Positions 27,926-37,980 of a DNA stretch of 64,000 nt are shown here, piece after piece. The stretch comes from Woronichinia naegeliana WA131 (GTDB taxonomy: Bacteria; Cyanobacteriota; Cyanobacteriia; Cyanobacteriales; Microcystaceae), in assembly GCA_025370055.1 (NCBI GenBank), contig CP073041.1, forward strand, positions 4,216,001-4,280,000, written 5' to 3'. How positions within the stretch are numbered: position 1 is the first letter of the stretch; each line of letters opens with the position of its first letter. Made by a program: the position numbers and the translations under genes. The notes beneath the pieces are model-generated. The model did not search any database. It saw only the letters and a list, made by a program, of their open reading frames with translations, and was not told the origin of the DNA.

Positions 27926-28974
27926 AAATCATCGTTATTTTGCAGACCATCTAACATCTCTTTCACAAAACTGGTACAGGGTACGGCAATTAAAACACCG
28001 AGGACACCGGCCACCTTAGCCCCAATTAATAAAGACAACAAGACCCAGACCGGATGAACACCTGTAAATTTTCCTAGCAATCGAGGGGCGATCGCATTTT
28101 CCACCAATTGATCGATGATAGTGGCAATGATAAAGACTTTTATTCCCAGCCAAAAACTATTGAGCGTTGCTAAAAAGCTAATGATAATAATACTAACCCC
28201 ACCCCCAAAGGGAAATAAGGCCATGAGGCCAATCACTAATCCAAACAACAAACCAAAGGGAACATTAAAGAGAATAAAAGTAAGAATTAACGATAATCCT
28301 AATAAAGTGGCTACGGTTGCTTGGCCAATATAATAATTTTGAAAACTGCGTCGCAAACTTTGCCGAATCCGATGTCGCCAAGGTCGAGGAAACCACTGGA
28401 AAATACCATCCCAAAAACTTTTTCCCCGCAACAATAAATAAACCGCAATAATGATAATTAAACCCGCTTCAAAAATACCACCAGCGGCCCCAATAAAAAA
28501 GCCTAATACTTGCCCAACAATGGACTGTAACTGTTCTGGTAGTTTCTCCGATAATTTATTTGCCAATTGGCTTAAATCGGTTGGTAATTGCCATTGTACA
28601 GACCAATCATGTAGGGCTTTTAAGTGATGACTGCTAGAGGCTCCCCATTGGGGCAGACTTTGTAACAATTGATTAATTTGAGTGGCTAATAAGGGAATAA
28701 CTGTAATTGCAATTAATCCTAATAAAATAAAGGCAACAGATAAGACTAAAATAACGGCTTGTAATAGCTGAATACGAGGATGACGTTGCAACCAGCGCAC
28801 AGGATAACCTAAGATAAAAGCAATCAAATTAGCAATTACAAAAATGCGAATTGGAGCTTGGAAATAGTCAATAATGAGGGTTAAAACCCAACCATTTAAA
28901 ACCATCAAGGGTAATGCCAACCCCCAAACAATAATCTGTTGTCCTTTTGGTGGCAGCCCCTTAAGTTTAATCAT
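27913..28974 (-). CDS. AI-2E family transporter (PerM/TqsA-like)
   Basis: A 353-residue integral inner-membrane protein with about eight hydrophobic helices, in pairs at the N-terminus (ALPLMVLNGWVLTLII, VILVLSVAFILLGLIAI), a loop with LSEKLPEQLQSIVG, and the family block ITSFLA..GIKVFIIATIIDQLVENAIAPRLLGKFTGVHP near the C-terminus. Family members export small molecules or act in Na+/H+ exchange; the substrate cannot be told. The final residues LVNS come from the heptamer repeat, so the C-terminus may vary between strains. Confidence 0.88.
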   Translation of the reverse strand: MIKLKGLPPKGQQIIVWGLALPLMVLNGWVLTLIIDYFQAPIRIFVIANLIAFILGYPVRWLQRHPRIQLLQAVILVLSVAFILLGLIAITVIPLLATQINQLLQSLPQWGASSSHHLKALHDWSVQWQLPTDLSQLANKLSEKLPEQLQSIVGQVLGFFIGAAGGIFEAGLIIIIAVYLLLRGKSFWDGIFQWFPRPWRHRIRQSLRRSFQNYYIGQATVATLLGLSLILTFILFNVPFGLLFGLVIGLMALFPFGGGVSIIIISFLATLNSFWLGIKVFIIATIIDQLVENAIAPRLLGKFTGVHPVWVLLSLLIGAKVAGVLGVLIAVPCTSFVKEMLDGLQNNDDLVNS

Positions 28975-29017
28975 GGTTCTTAATCATTATGCCCTGTTAT
29001 AAATAGTAAGATTTAAT

Positions 29018-29983
29018 TTAGGAATGCAATTTTGCTTGAACTTGTCGGAAACCTTCATAGAAGCCAAGGCTTAGGGTTGCTAACAAAAGAGGTATCCAAA
29101 AATAAATGACTCGATAAGCTAATAATGTTCCCAACAGTTGTACGGAGGAAAAAAGGGGGGTTAAACTCAATAAAATGACTGTTTCAAAGATGCCTAGTCC
29201 TCCTGGTACATTACTAATTAATCCAACAATTTGAGCCAATAAATAAATACCAAAAAAGCCAGGATAACTGAGGGAGGAATGGTTCGGTAAAAGAATATAA
29301 AGAATGGCCGCGGCTAGTCCCCAATCGATCGCCGTAATGATAATTTGCCAAAGGGAAAGATAAAGTGGAACATGGGGTAAACGCCATTTCCCAATTTGGA
29401 GCGATTGACGGCTTAAAAGACTTAACCAGAGATAAGCTAAAGTAAGAGTTAAGAAAATAAATCCTAAAGGATGGGCTGAAGCAAAAGGCAGCCGCAGAAA
29501 GGAGGGAACCTGTAGGGGATCAATGAGGAACGTAATCCCACCCACCGTCAATAAACCTAGCCAAAAACTGAGATTACAAAAGGCAATAATACTAGCAATT
29601 GTACGATTGGAGAGACCCCATTGGCTATAAAAACGATAGCGAATAGCACTACTACTGAGTAAGGCTAATCCCACACTATTGCTAATGGCATAGCTCACAA
29701 ATCCCACAAATCCTGTTTTGAGATAGGGTAAAGATTCTCCCACATAAGTTATTGCCAGGGTGTCATAGGCCGTTAGGAAAATATAATTAATTACCATCAG
29801 CACGCCTGCCCCTAACAGATGTTTGCGAGGAATATTTTGGAGACTTGTTAAAACATTTTGCCAGCCGTAGCGATGTAATTCCTGATGAATGGCCCAAAGG
29901 GAAAGACCAAACAATAATAATCCTAATAAAGCTGGCGCGAAACGTTTTAAGGCTTGCCATTGATTCGTCATTGGTCTTATCAA
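29018..29983 (-). CDS. UPF0104 / lysylphosphatidylglycerol synthase-type membrane protein
   Basis: 321 residues with about eight transmembrane helices. It carries the family signatures VSYAISNSVGLALLSSSAIRYRFY and VGLISNVPGGLGIFETVILL. It corresponds to the flippase-like membrane part of MprF (YbhN family) without the cytosolic aminoacyl-transferase domain. A lipid-translocation role is plausible but unproven. Its start overlaps the queF stop by 4 bp (ATGA type), so the two are probably co-transcribed. Confidence 0.88.
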   Translation of the reverse strand: MIRPMTNQWQALKRFAPALLGLLLFGLSLWAIHQELHRYGWQNVLTSLQNIPRKHLLGAGVLMVINYIFLTAYDTLAITYVGESLPYLKTGFVGFVSYAISNSVGLALLSSSAIRYRFYSQWGLSNRTIASIIAFCNLSFWLGLLTVGGITFLIDPLQVPSFLRLPFASAHPLGFIFLTLTLAYLWLSLLSRQSLQIGKWRLPHVPLYLSLWQIIITAIDWGLAAAILYILLPNHSSLSYPGFFGIYLLAQIVGLISNVPGGLGIFETVILLSLTPLFSSVQLLGTLLAYRVIYFWIPLLLATLSLGFYEGFRQVQAKLHS

Positions 29984-30420
29984 GAAGCTGTTTCCAAGGA
30001 ATTTAGACTGGCTTTTTCCTGTTGAACTTCAATGACTGTATGCACATTTCCCCTTGGACTAAAGTCTGCTTTGATTTTGACAAATAGAGGATTGCAGGCC
30101 GCGACAAAATCATCTAGGATCACATTGACAACCTCTTCATGGGAAATACAGCGATCGCGGTAATGATTAATATAAAGTTTCAGAGCCTTTAACTCGACAA
30201 CCGTTTGATCTGGACAGTAGGTGATATTAATGGTGGCAAAATCAGGATAGCCCGAAAAAGGACATTTACAGGTAAATTCGGGCAGGGTAATATGGACATC
30301 ATAGCGACGGCCAACCCTCGGATTCGGAAAGGTAATTAATTGTCCAGACTCAATCAGACGTTCACCATACTTAACTTCAGTACTATTTACGTTCGTAGGC
30401 AGATTTGAGACTTCATTCAT
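29980..30420 (-). CDS. queF: NADPH-dependent preQ0 reductase
   Basis: A 146-residue, single-domain type I QueF that reduces 7-cyano-7-deazaguanine (preQ0) to preQ1 in queuosine synthesis. The catalytic Cys lies in PEFTCKCPFSGYPDFATI. The substrate and NADPH motifs VVELKALKLYINHYRD and RCISHEEVVN follow. Length fits the short cytosolic form. It is the first gene of a probable two-gene unit with the UPF0104 gene. An IS630 element lies about 100 bp upstream, so its promoter may be altered. Confidence 0.95.
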   Translation of the reverse strand: MNEVSNLPTNVNSTEVKYGERLIESGQLITFPNPRVGRRYDVHITLPEFTCKCPFSGYPDFATINITYCPDQTVVELKALKLYINHYRDRCISHEEVVNVILDDFVAACNPLFVKIKADFSPRGNVHTVIEVQQEKASLNSLETAS

Positions 30421-30522
30421 GGAAAATAGATTTAATGACCGTTAACAATCCTTCTATTATGGCAAAAGATTACCCTCTCCTATCTCCAGTTCTCGCAAAC
30501 TGATTGCTTGTCCTCTAAGCTA

Positions 30523-31653
30523 TACTGAACACGGTCACAAGTTGCGAATTTTAAAAATAAGAGATAATATAGTAAAAATAGAAAAAGTAGTCAAGAGGCT
30601 GAGAAATGATTAAGTTAGAATTTACGGAAGAAGACAAAAGACTGTTGTCTTACGGTCGGTTTAATCACCCGCATCCTAGAGTACAGCTAAAGATGGAAGT
30701 TTTATGGTTAAAAAGTCAGGGATTATCTCATCAAAAAATTGCTCAATTCGCAGGAGTTTCAGTAAATACGGTGACAAGCTATATCCGTGATTATCAAGAG
30801 GGCGGGATAGAAAAACTAAAAGAAATAAAATTTAATCGCCCGAAAAGCGAGTTAACAGAGCATCAAGGGACAATTGAGGCATATTTTGAGTCAAATCCAC
30901 CAGCAAGAATAAATGAAGCAGTAAAAAGAATAGAAGAATTAACGGGAATAAAAAGAAGTCCAACGCAAGTCAGAAAATTTTTAAAGTCAATAGGAATGAG
31001 GTGTCTAAAGGTGGGAACAATTCCATCAAAAGCAGATGTAGAAGCTCAGGATAGCTATAGGAAAAAAGAGCTAGAACCAAGGCTAGAAGAGGCAAAAGCA
31101 GGAAAAAGGGCAGTTTTCTTTGTAGATGCCTCTGATTTTGTAATGGGAGCATTTGTAAATTTTATATGGTGCTTCAAAAGGATTTTTATTAAGTCACCAT
31201 CAGGGAGAAAACGTTTTAATGTGTTAGGAGCATTAAATGCAATTACCCATGAAGTAATTATGGTAACGAACAGTTCTTATATTACGGGAACTCAGGTTTG
31301 TGAACTCCTAGAAAAGATAGCAGAATTAGGACTATTAATACCGATTACGTTGGTATTAGACAATGCTCGTTATCAAAAATGCCGAATTGTGCAGGAGTTG
31401 GCAGAATCATTAGGAATAGAGTTACTGTACTTACCTCCTTATTCTCCTAACTTGAATTTAATTGAAAGACTGTGGAAGTTTGTGAAGAAGAAGTGTTTAT
31501 ACGCAAAATATTATGAAGATTTTACGCAGTTTTCTGCAGCAATTTCAGGATGTCTTGAAGATGCTAACGTAAAATATAAGGAGGAGCTTGATTCTTTGCT
31601 CACCTTACGATTTCAACGCTTTGATAAATCTCAGATTATGAACGTTTGAAGTA
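30523..31653 (+). mobile_element. IS630-family element copy B
   Basis: 1131 bp, same ends as copy A, with TA on both sides (30521-30522, 31654-31655). The left flank is the queF upstream region, but the right flank is the inside of an IS1634 transposase. The other half of that gene is not on the left. The element therefore marks a recombination joint and not a simple insertion. Confidence 0.92.
30606..31649 (+). CDS. IS630-family transposase
   Basis: A 347-residue intact frame. Compared with copy A it has Thr for Lys (HQGTIEAY), Lys for Glu (SYRKKELE) and Asp for His (VDASDFVMG). All three DDE residues (FFVDAS, LVLDNARY, NLIERLWK) are kept. Same architecture as copy A: helix-turn-helix N-terminus, winged helix, DDE core. 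Confidence 0.92.
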   Translation: MIKLEFTEEDKRLLSYGRFNHPHPRVQLKMEVLWLKSQGLSHQKIAQFAGVSVNTVTSYIRDYQEGGIEKLKEIKFNRPKSELTEHQGTIEAYFESNPPARINEAVKRIEELTGIKRSPTQVRKFLKSIGMRCLKVGTIPSKADVEAQDSYRKKELEPRLEEAKAGKRAVFFVDASDFVMGAFVNFIWCFKRIFIKSPSGRKRFNVLGALNAITHEVIMVTNSSYITGTQVCELLEKIAELGLLIPITLVLDNARYQKCRIVQELAESLGIELLYLPPYSPNLNLIERLWKFVKKKCLYAKYYEDFTQFSAAISGCLEDANVKYKEELDSLLTLRFQRFDKSQIMNV

Positions 31654-32269
31654 TATCATCAACTCAGTCAAGTTGAGGTTCAGACTATTCCTTACTATGC
31701 CAAGGGAGGAAGACCGAAACAAGGGGCTACCCCTCTCGGTTTTCATTACCGCTTAACTGGGCAATTAAGCCTTGATTCCTCTTGCTTGGAAGCCGCATCT
31801 AAACGGGCTGGACGTTTTATTTTAGCTACTAATGTTCTTGATTCTCAGGTTTTGAGTCCCGACCAGATGTTGGCTGAATATAAGGCTCAACAAAACACCG
31901 AGCGCGGCTTTCGCTTTCTCAAAGACCCTTTCTTTTTTGCCTCTGCTCTTTTTCTCAAGAATCCTCAACGCATTATGGCTTTGATGATGATTATGGTTGT
32001 CTCTTTATTGGTTTATACTTTGGCACAACGTCGCCTACGACAGGCTTTGGCTCTTGCCCATCAGACTATTCCTAATCAAAAGGGTAAACCGACCGCCATT
32101 CCCACTCTGCTTTGGGTCTTTCAGTCTTTTCTGTTTATCCGTTGGTTAGAGATTGACGGCATTCAAACTATCGTTAATTTGACCTCCAAACACAAACATA
32201 TTCTTTCCTTTCTTGGCTCTTCATGTCAAAAGTACTACTTTGTCTCTTGACTTACCTGCGGAATGTGGG
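31654..32269 (+). pseudogene. IS1634-family transposase (second subtype), C-terminal fragment plus right end
   Basis: Open from the IS630 joint (YHQLSQVEVQTIPYY) to the stop at 32250, then the right terminal repeat ending GAATGTGGG at 32269. It is nearly identical to 17220-17840. The DD part is missing. A piece of foreign sequence of 67 bp (32270-32336, in-frame RIRLHWCQLKPKAL) separates it from the next IS5-like copy. Confidence 0.85.
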
Positions 32270-32336
32270 ATTCACGACGGCTGAGGCTCGTATCCGTCTC
32301 CATTGGTGTCAACTTAAGCCAAAAGCCTTACTAAAT

Positions 32337-32997
32337 AGGGCTTGCTGAAAAAAGCTGAAACCTTTACGGAGAAAAATAGTAGGCGAATTAAGAACCGCTA
32401 GAATGCACGAAAATAGGGTAGAATGCCTCAAAACCATTGCATTAAGAAGAGAGAAAGCAGATGTACCGAAAGCGACAGTACTCAATTGAAACACCAGAAA
32501 ACTTGAAAAATCTGTTCGGCGGGCAGTTAGACGAAGAAAATCGTTGGATAGAAATGTCAAAAATGATTCCCTGGGAAGAATATGAGGAAGAATATGCAAA
32601 AAACTTCACAGAAAAAAAAGGAGCCCCAGCCAAATCATTTAGAATGGCATTAGGAGCATTAATTATCAAAGAAATTTCAGGAAAAAGTGACAGAGAAACA
32701 GTAGAACAAATAAAAGAGAACCCTTATTTACAGTACTTTATAGGAATGGAAAGCTATAGTAGCAAAGAAGCATTTAATGCGTCAATGATGGTTCATTTTC
32801 GTAAAAAAATAGGAATGGAATTAATAAATAAAATTAATAAAGAAATAGAAAAAAAGCGACGGGTGTAGCGTCAGAAAAAAAAGAAAATGAAGGAAAGTTA
32901 TTGTTAGATGCGACTTGTACACCAGCAGATATAAAATATCCAACGGATATAGGAATATTGAATGATGCCAGAGAAAAAACAGAAAAAATAATAGATA
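32337..32997 (+). mobile_element. IS5-like element copy 5, 5' part only
   Basis: Left terminal repeat intact. The element stops at AATAATAGATA where ISX begins (32998). Contains a truncated transposase. Confidence 0.9.
32461..32997 (+). pseudogene. IS5-like transposase, truncated and frameshifted
   Basis: The A8 tract of intact copies is A7 here (around 32849), giving a 135-codon frame that ends KKRRV. The gene then stops at the ISX junction, so the catalytic region after PTDIGILNDAREK is lost. The same A7 state is found in copies 6 and 7. Confidence 0.9.
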
Positions 32998-34631
32998 ACT
33001 GGACAGTGGGAAGTTCTCGAGGCGTGTAAGTGGAGAAAAGAAAATCGGACATCCGATACAAAAGAGTGCCGTTATGTCCGAAACTGGCTGATATAAGAAA
33101 ATCGATAGCCAGTGCTATCTATCAATTATGCAACTATGTCAGCGACTAGAGCAAATCCTCAATAATCTCCGTCCAGCCTTTAGCCGAGAAGCAACGTTCC
33201 AATGGTTTATCCTGTTAGTCTGGGGAGTAGTGCTCAACAGCCAACCCAGCGCAATAACTAGCTATGTCAATGCCATTGGCTGAACAGAGAGCTACTACAA
33301 TCAGGCTCTACATTGGTTTGATTCCAAGGCGTTTAGGGTCGAAGGACTAACTTTACAATGGTCAAAGTGGCTAAGTCAGCATGAAAGTCTATACAGAATT
33401 AAAGGGAAACGGGTGTATGTGGGTGATGGCATCAAAGTGGGGAAAGAAGGACGCAAGATGCCAGGTGTAAAACGACTACACCAAGAATCGGAAGATGTGT
33501 CCAAGCCAGAGTGGATAAGGGGTCATTACTTCAATGCCTTGAGTATTTTGGTGGGAGTAGGGAAAGCCTGCTTTGCCTTGCCCTTAGTGTTGCGGCTAGA
33601 CGATGGCATCAAGTCCAAAGCAACCGAGAAGGGGGAGGGAAAAGGCAAAAAAAAGGTGAAGACGAGCCTGGTGACAAAAATGGCTGACCTTTGTGTTACT
33701 TACGCAGAGGCAGGGAGTTATGTAATTTTGGATGCTTATTTTGCTTGCGAACCAGTGCTCAAAAGTTTTCGCCAGAACGCCTTGCATCTAATCACAAGAG
33801 TGCGTTGCTCCACCGTCGCCTATGCCCCCTTTTGTTCCGTGCCGACGCTGACGGGGAGAGGACGACCACGGATTTGGGGGAGTTCGATAAAACTAGAAAA
33901 GCTGTTCGCTCTGGCGGCGGACTTTCCGACAGCTAAAGTCTGGCTCTATGGTCAACAAGTCACGGTTTCTTATCAGTGCTTTGAGTTCCACTGGGATAGT
34001 CCCCATCAGCTCGTCAAGTTTGTTCTGACCCAATTGCCTAACGGACGACGACTGATTCTGCTTTCTACTGATCTCTGTTTGACTGGACCTGAGATTATTG
34101 CCGCTTACGGTCTCCGATTTAAGATTGAAGTCACTTTTCGTCAATTAGTCCATCTTTTGGGCAGCTTTGCCTATCGTTTTTGGCTTAAGAGTCTTCCTAC
34201 TTTACCTACCTGGCCCAGCAATCTTATCCTCAGTGACTATCCACAAGCTGTTCAGACTCAGATTTTAAACAAGGTAGAAGCCTTTGAGCGTTTTGTTAAC
34301 CTTAATGCCATTGCTTTAGGGCTACTTCAAATTCTCGCCTTAGAGTTACCCCAGGGGATTTGGGCTAATTTTCCTCGATGGTTTCGGACATTACCATCCC
34401 ATGGCTACCCTAGTGAACGGATTGCTCAACCTGACTTTTCCCGTTAAGTCCAAAATCCAGCAATGCAAACTTCTAGAGGCTTTATCTGGCAAGGGTTTGA
34501 GTAATGATTCTCTTGACAGGAAAAAAATATTCTGAAGCCATCATCCCGCTTATCGTTCAAATTTCAAAAACAAAGGATGAAGGGAGTATGAGACTGTAAA
34601 ATGGAGAAAATCTTAAAGGGCAGGTCAAAAA

Positions 34632-36019
34632 ATGTTGGAATGGTGGACAAAAAACTTTGCCAGTTGTGAATTGGGAGACGAGAGGCTAAACAATCGTGCC
34701 TTCTCGATTGGGAAAAAGTTAAGTGAGGGGTTTGGAAAAGCCTTATCAGAAGTGTTTAAGGGAGGAAACGAGTTAAAGAGGGCCTATGAATTTTTGGGAA
34801 TCCGAAAACAGACTTTGTCAAGATAATAGAGCCGCACTGTGAAATGACAACTGCCGCCGTAGAAGAATATAAGATAATGCTATCAGTCGGAGATACGACC
34901 TTCTTAGATTATCGCAATATCAAGGAAAAAAGGGAAGGGTATGGGCCGACTGGAAAAGGAGGGAATGGATTAATACTGCATAGTGCTTTAGCAATTGAGC
35001 CAGAAAAAGGACAAGTATTAGGTTTATTATGGCAAAAACTGTGGAATAGGGAGGTAAAAGAAAAGCCCCCAACAGATGAAACGGCGAAGCAGAAAAAAGA
35101 AAGACAGAAAGAACAAAGAAAAGCAGCTCGTCAAAGACCATTTGAGGAAAAAGAATCCTACAAATGGGTAGAGGCTCTAAACACCTGTGAGAAACAGGTA
35201 GAAAGTTCAACGAGGGTAATTCATGTATTTGACAGAGAAGGAGATGTTTCAGAAGTCTTTGACTCAGTGCGTCAACTCAAGCATACAGGAGTGCTGGTCA
35301 GAGCGTCTCATAATCGTAGTTTAGACAAAAATAGTGAACGACTTTGGCAACATTTGGAATCAGAACCGATTCGTTTTCATCAAGAAATCGAGATTCCGAG
35401 TACAGGAAAAAGAAAAGCACGGAAGGTTAAGCTTGCCGTCCGATTTTGCTCAGTTAATCTACGAACTCCCTATCGTTTTGATAATCGTGACCCGTTGAAT
35501 GTCTATGCTGTTTATGCGACAGAAATCGATTGTCCCGAAGGCGAAACTCCTTTATCTTGGATGCTTCTGACTACAGAAGTTGTTGAGACTATTGAGATGG
35601 CTGTCACTATTCTTCGTTGGTACACCTACCGATGGCGGGTTGAAGAATTTCATAAAGTCCTTAAGTCTGGTTGTCAGAGTGAGCGTTATCGACTTGCCTC
35701 TGATGGAATGAAAACTCTTTTGGGTTTTTTAAGTGTCATTGCTGTTGAACTTTTACACGTTACTTATCTTCATCGTACCCAGCCCGATGCTCTCGCGATT
35801 GAAATTCTTAATCCTCTTCAACTTCAGGTGTTAAAAGCAGCCGCCTCTCAAAAACTTCCCCCTATTTTGACTGTTGCTTGGGCTGTCGAGTCTGTTGCTT
35901 TTCTTGGTGGTTATCTTGAACATCGTCGTAAAACTCCTCTCGGTATCCAAGTCCTTTGGCGCGGTTGGTTGAAGTTGCATGACCTTTGCCAAGGCTGGCA
36001 GCTTGCAATCCGCACTTAA
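34632..36019 (+). CDS. Tn5-like IS4 transposase, probably made by -1 ribosomal frameshifting
   Basis: ORF1 (34632-34826, 64 codons, LEWWTKNFASCELGDERLNN) is the Tn5-type DNA-binding N-terminus. ORF2 is open in the -1 frame from before the heptamer TTTGGGA (34793-34799) to 36019. Reading TTG GGA then slipping one base back gives ...EFLG-NPKTDFVKIIEPHCE, which restores the expected Tn5-like sequence and a protein of about 462 residues (Tn5 transposase has 476). ORF2 holds Asp in SVGDTTFLDY, Asp in HVFDREGDVSE and the Y-R-E-K signature in YTYRWRVEEFHKVLK. Copy 1 has the same heptamer. ORF1 alone could act as an inhibitor (inference). An internal ATG at 34844 could start ORF2 alone. Confidence 0.85.
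34793..34799 (+). promoter_or_regulatory. Candidate -1 ribosomal frameshift heptamer TTTGGGA
   Basis: Fits X XXY YYZ in the ORF1 phase (zero-frame codons TTG GGA). The ORF1 stop follows about 25 bp later, and the -1 frame is open through the catalytic domain. The same heptamer in the same phase is present in the other IS4 copy (minus strand near 14305). Confidence 0.6.
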
Positions 36020-36226
36020 CGGGAAAAGTCAGATTGCTCAACTAGCCCTTCAACATCAAGCCCAAATGATTTTTCCTCAAAGTCCACCCAGTCTGCTTTT
36101 GCCTAAATTCCTTACCGCTAAACTTGCCTCTTCCTCAAGCCCTGATATGCTTACTTTCGTCGCATAGTCATTACCTTATCTGGCATCCATAAACTTCCCA
36201 CTGTCCAGTTCACAAGAAAAACGACT

Positions 36227-37856
36227 CTACAACTTTTTACTTTTTGTCTTCTGAAGTAGAGTAGAAAGATTCATTACCAAAAAGTTCATCGCAATTACCG
36301 TTTCCGAGGTCTCAGGTAGTTTGGCCATCACTCGACCAAGACTAAATTTCCTCTTTCCCTGTCCGAATTTACCCTCAATGGCATTACGCACTCTTTCATC
36401 TGAGCGTGCCTCTTTCTTTTTTTCTTTGCTCACCTCTTTCGGCGGTCTTCCCAATCGGGGACCACTCATTCTTATATCCCTTTCTTTACAATAAGCTCGA
36501 TTCGCTTTTGTTCGATAGATTTTATCCACATGAACCGATTCCGGATAACATCCTGTTTCCCTTTTATATTCTTCTATTCGCGCTTGTAAATCTCCCGATT
36601 CGTTGTAATTATCCCAACTTAATTTGTCTAAGAAGACAAAGCCATTCACATTACTTGCCGATATTTTAGCTCCAAACTCTACTGCTTTTCCCGCTTTTCC
36701 ACGCACTATTGGACGCACGTGAGGTTGGCTTACACTCACAATTCTGTTTTCTACTTTATTTGTCTTTTTTTCATACATTTCTAACTGTTGCTCATACACT
36801 TTTCCTATCGTTACAAGCTCTTCTTGCTCTTTTTTCGTTAGTTTTTCTAACTTTGCTCCCTCTTCTATCATTTTTTCTATATGAGACAAGTTTCTTTTTA
36901 TCCCACATTCCGTACTTGGCAACAAGAATTTTAATTAATACGAACAAGTCTAGATTAGCAGAAGTGCTTCCCCACAACGGTTTCAGGAATCACAATCTGC
37001 TGATCAACAAAAGTACGCCTCTTTATGCAGAACAAAAGCACTGATAAACGCACTACTATAGTCTTTCCTTCTCCGTCTATATCTAGTTTTGTGATGGCTA
37101 ATGATGCCTGCATATAGCGTGTAAATTTTAAATTATTTATTTTCTTCTAATTGGTACGGAATATGGGTTTTATATATCCTAGTTGTTTTTTTGTTCCTTT
37201 TCTTCTTTCTTTTTTTGACACACGACGTTTTTTTGCTATGGCTAAGTACTCTTTTCTTGCCACTTCCCTATAAGTCCTCGGCTTTTCTTTCCTTTTCTCT
37301 TTTATTTCTTCATACAGCTTATCTATTATTTTTTCTGTTTTTTCTCTGGCATCATTCAATATTCCTATATCCGTTGGATATTTTATATCTGCTGGTGTAC
37401 AAGTCGCATCTAACAATAACTTTCCTTCATTTTCTTTTTTTTCTGACGCTACACCCGTCGCTTTTTTTCTATTTCTTTATTAATTTTATTTATTAATTCC
37501 ATTCCTATTTTTTTACGAAAATGAACCATCATTGACGCATTAAATGCTTCTTTGCTACTATAGCTTTCCATTCCTATAAAGTACTGTAAATAAGGGTTCT
37601 CTTTTATTTGTTCTACTGTTTCTCTGTCACTTTTTCCTGAAATTTCTTTGATAATTAATGCTCCTAATGCCATTCTAAATGATTTGGCTGGGGCTCCTTT
37701 TTTTTCTGTGAAGTTTTTTGCATATTCTTCCTCATATTCTTCCCAGGGAATCATTTTTGACATTTCTATCCAACGATTTTCTTCGTCTAACTGCCCGCCG
37801 AACAGATTTTTCAAGTTTTCTGGTGTTTCAATTGAGTACTGTTGCTTTCGGTACAT
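36227..37856 (-). pseudogene. IS5-like transposase, frameshifted and split by a MITE
   Basis: The 5' frame (135 codons, 37449-37856) ends at the A7 tract like copies 5 and 7. The next frame (from 37416) is interrupted by the MITE. The last 230 codons are at 36227-36901. It shares the LSHIEK substitution with copy 3. Inactive. Confidence 0.9.
36902..37167. mobile_element. 266-bp MITE with IS1634-type ends
   Basis: Ends CCCACATTCCGTAC and GTACGGAATATGGG match the terminal repeats of the IS1634 element at 2684-6131. It is flanked by a 6-bp duplication TTTTAT (36896-36901, 37168-37173), and the uninterrupted IS5-like copies have a single such site. It has no coding capacity of note, so it is most likely a non-autonomous element moved by the IS1634 transposase. 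Confidence 0.85.
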
Positions 37857-37980
37857 CTGCTTTCTCTCTTCTTAATGCAATGGTTTTGAGGCATTCTACC
37901 CTATTTTCGTGCATTCTAGCGGTTCTTAATTCGCCTACTATTTTTCTCCGTAAAGGTTTCAGCTTTTTTCAGCAAGCCCT

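Larger units (their letters stand above)
34431..36032 (+). mobile_element. IS4-family (Tn5-like) element copy 2, complete (1602 bp)
   Basis: Perfect 19-bp terminal inverted repeats CTGACTTTTCCCGTTAAGT / ACTTAACGGGAAAAGTCAG. 10-bp target duplication ATTGCTCAAC at 34421-34430 and 36033-36042. Inserted in the ISX transposase gene. Confidence 0.96.
33128..36167 (+). pseudogene. ISX transposase, with a nonsense codon and split by an IS4 copy
   Basis: Starts at ATG 33128 (MQLCQRLEQILNNLRPAFSR). An in-frame TGA at 33281-33283 falls after AITSYVNAIG, and the frame continues with TESYYNQALHWFDS. The core has VYVGDGIKVGKEGRKMPGVK (Asp), VILDAYFACEPV (Asp) and RFKIEVTFRQLVHL (Glu). The IS4 element interrupts it at 34431; after removal of one copy of ATTGCTCAAC it ends at TAG 36165-36167. 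Doubly broken, so inactive. Confidence 0.8.
32998..36209 (+). mobile_element. ISX: DDE element with ACTGGACAGTG ends, interrupted by an IS4 copy
   Basis: Ends ACTGGACAGTGGGAAGTT and AACTTCCCACTGTCCAGT are inverted repeats. Without the nested IS4 copy and its duplication it is about 1600 bp. The left flank is IS5-like copy 5 and the right flank is IS5-like copy 6 in the opposite direction, so no target duplication can be expected or is seen. Two more right-end fragments occur at 19237-19445 and 42421-42456. The family could not be assigned with confidence (IS701- or IS4-like). Confidence 0.8.
36211..37980 (-). mobile_element. IS5-like element copy 6, 3' truncated, carrying a MITE
   Basis: 5' terminal repeat at 37980. 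The 3' end is cut at 36211 next to the ISX right end, losing about 190 bp. A 266-bp MITE is inserted at 36902-37167 with a 6-bp duplication. Together with copy 5 it forms inverted IS5-like arms around ISX. Confidence 0.92.
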
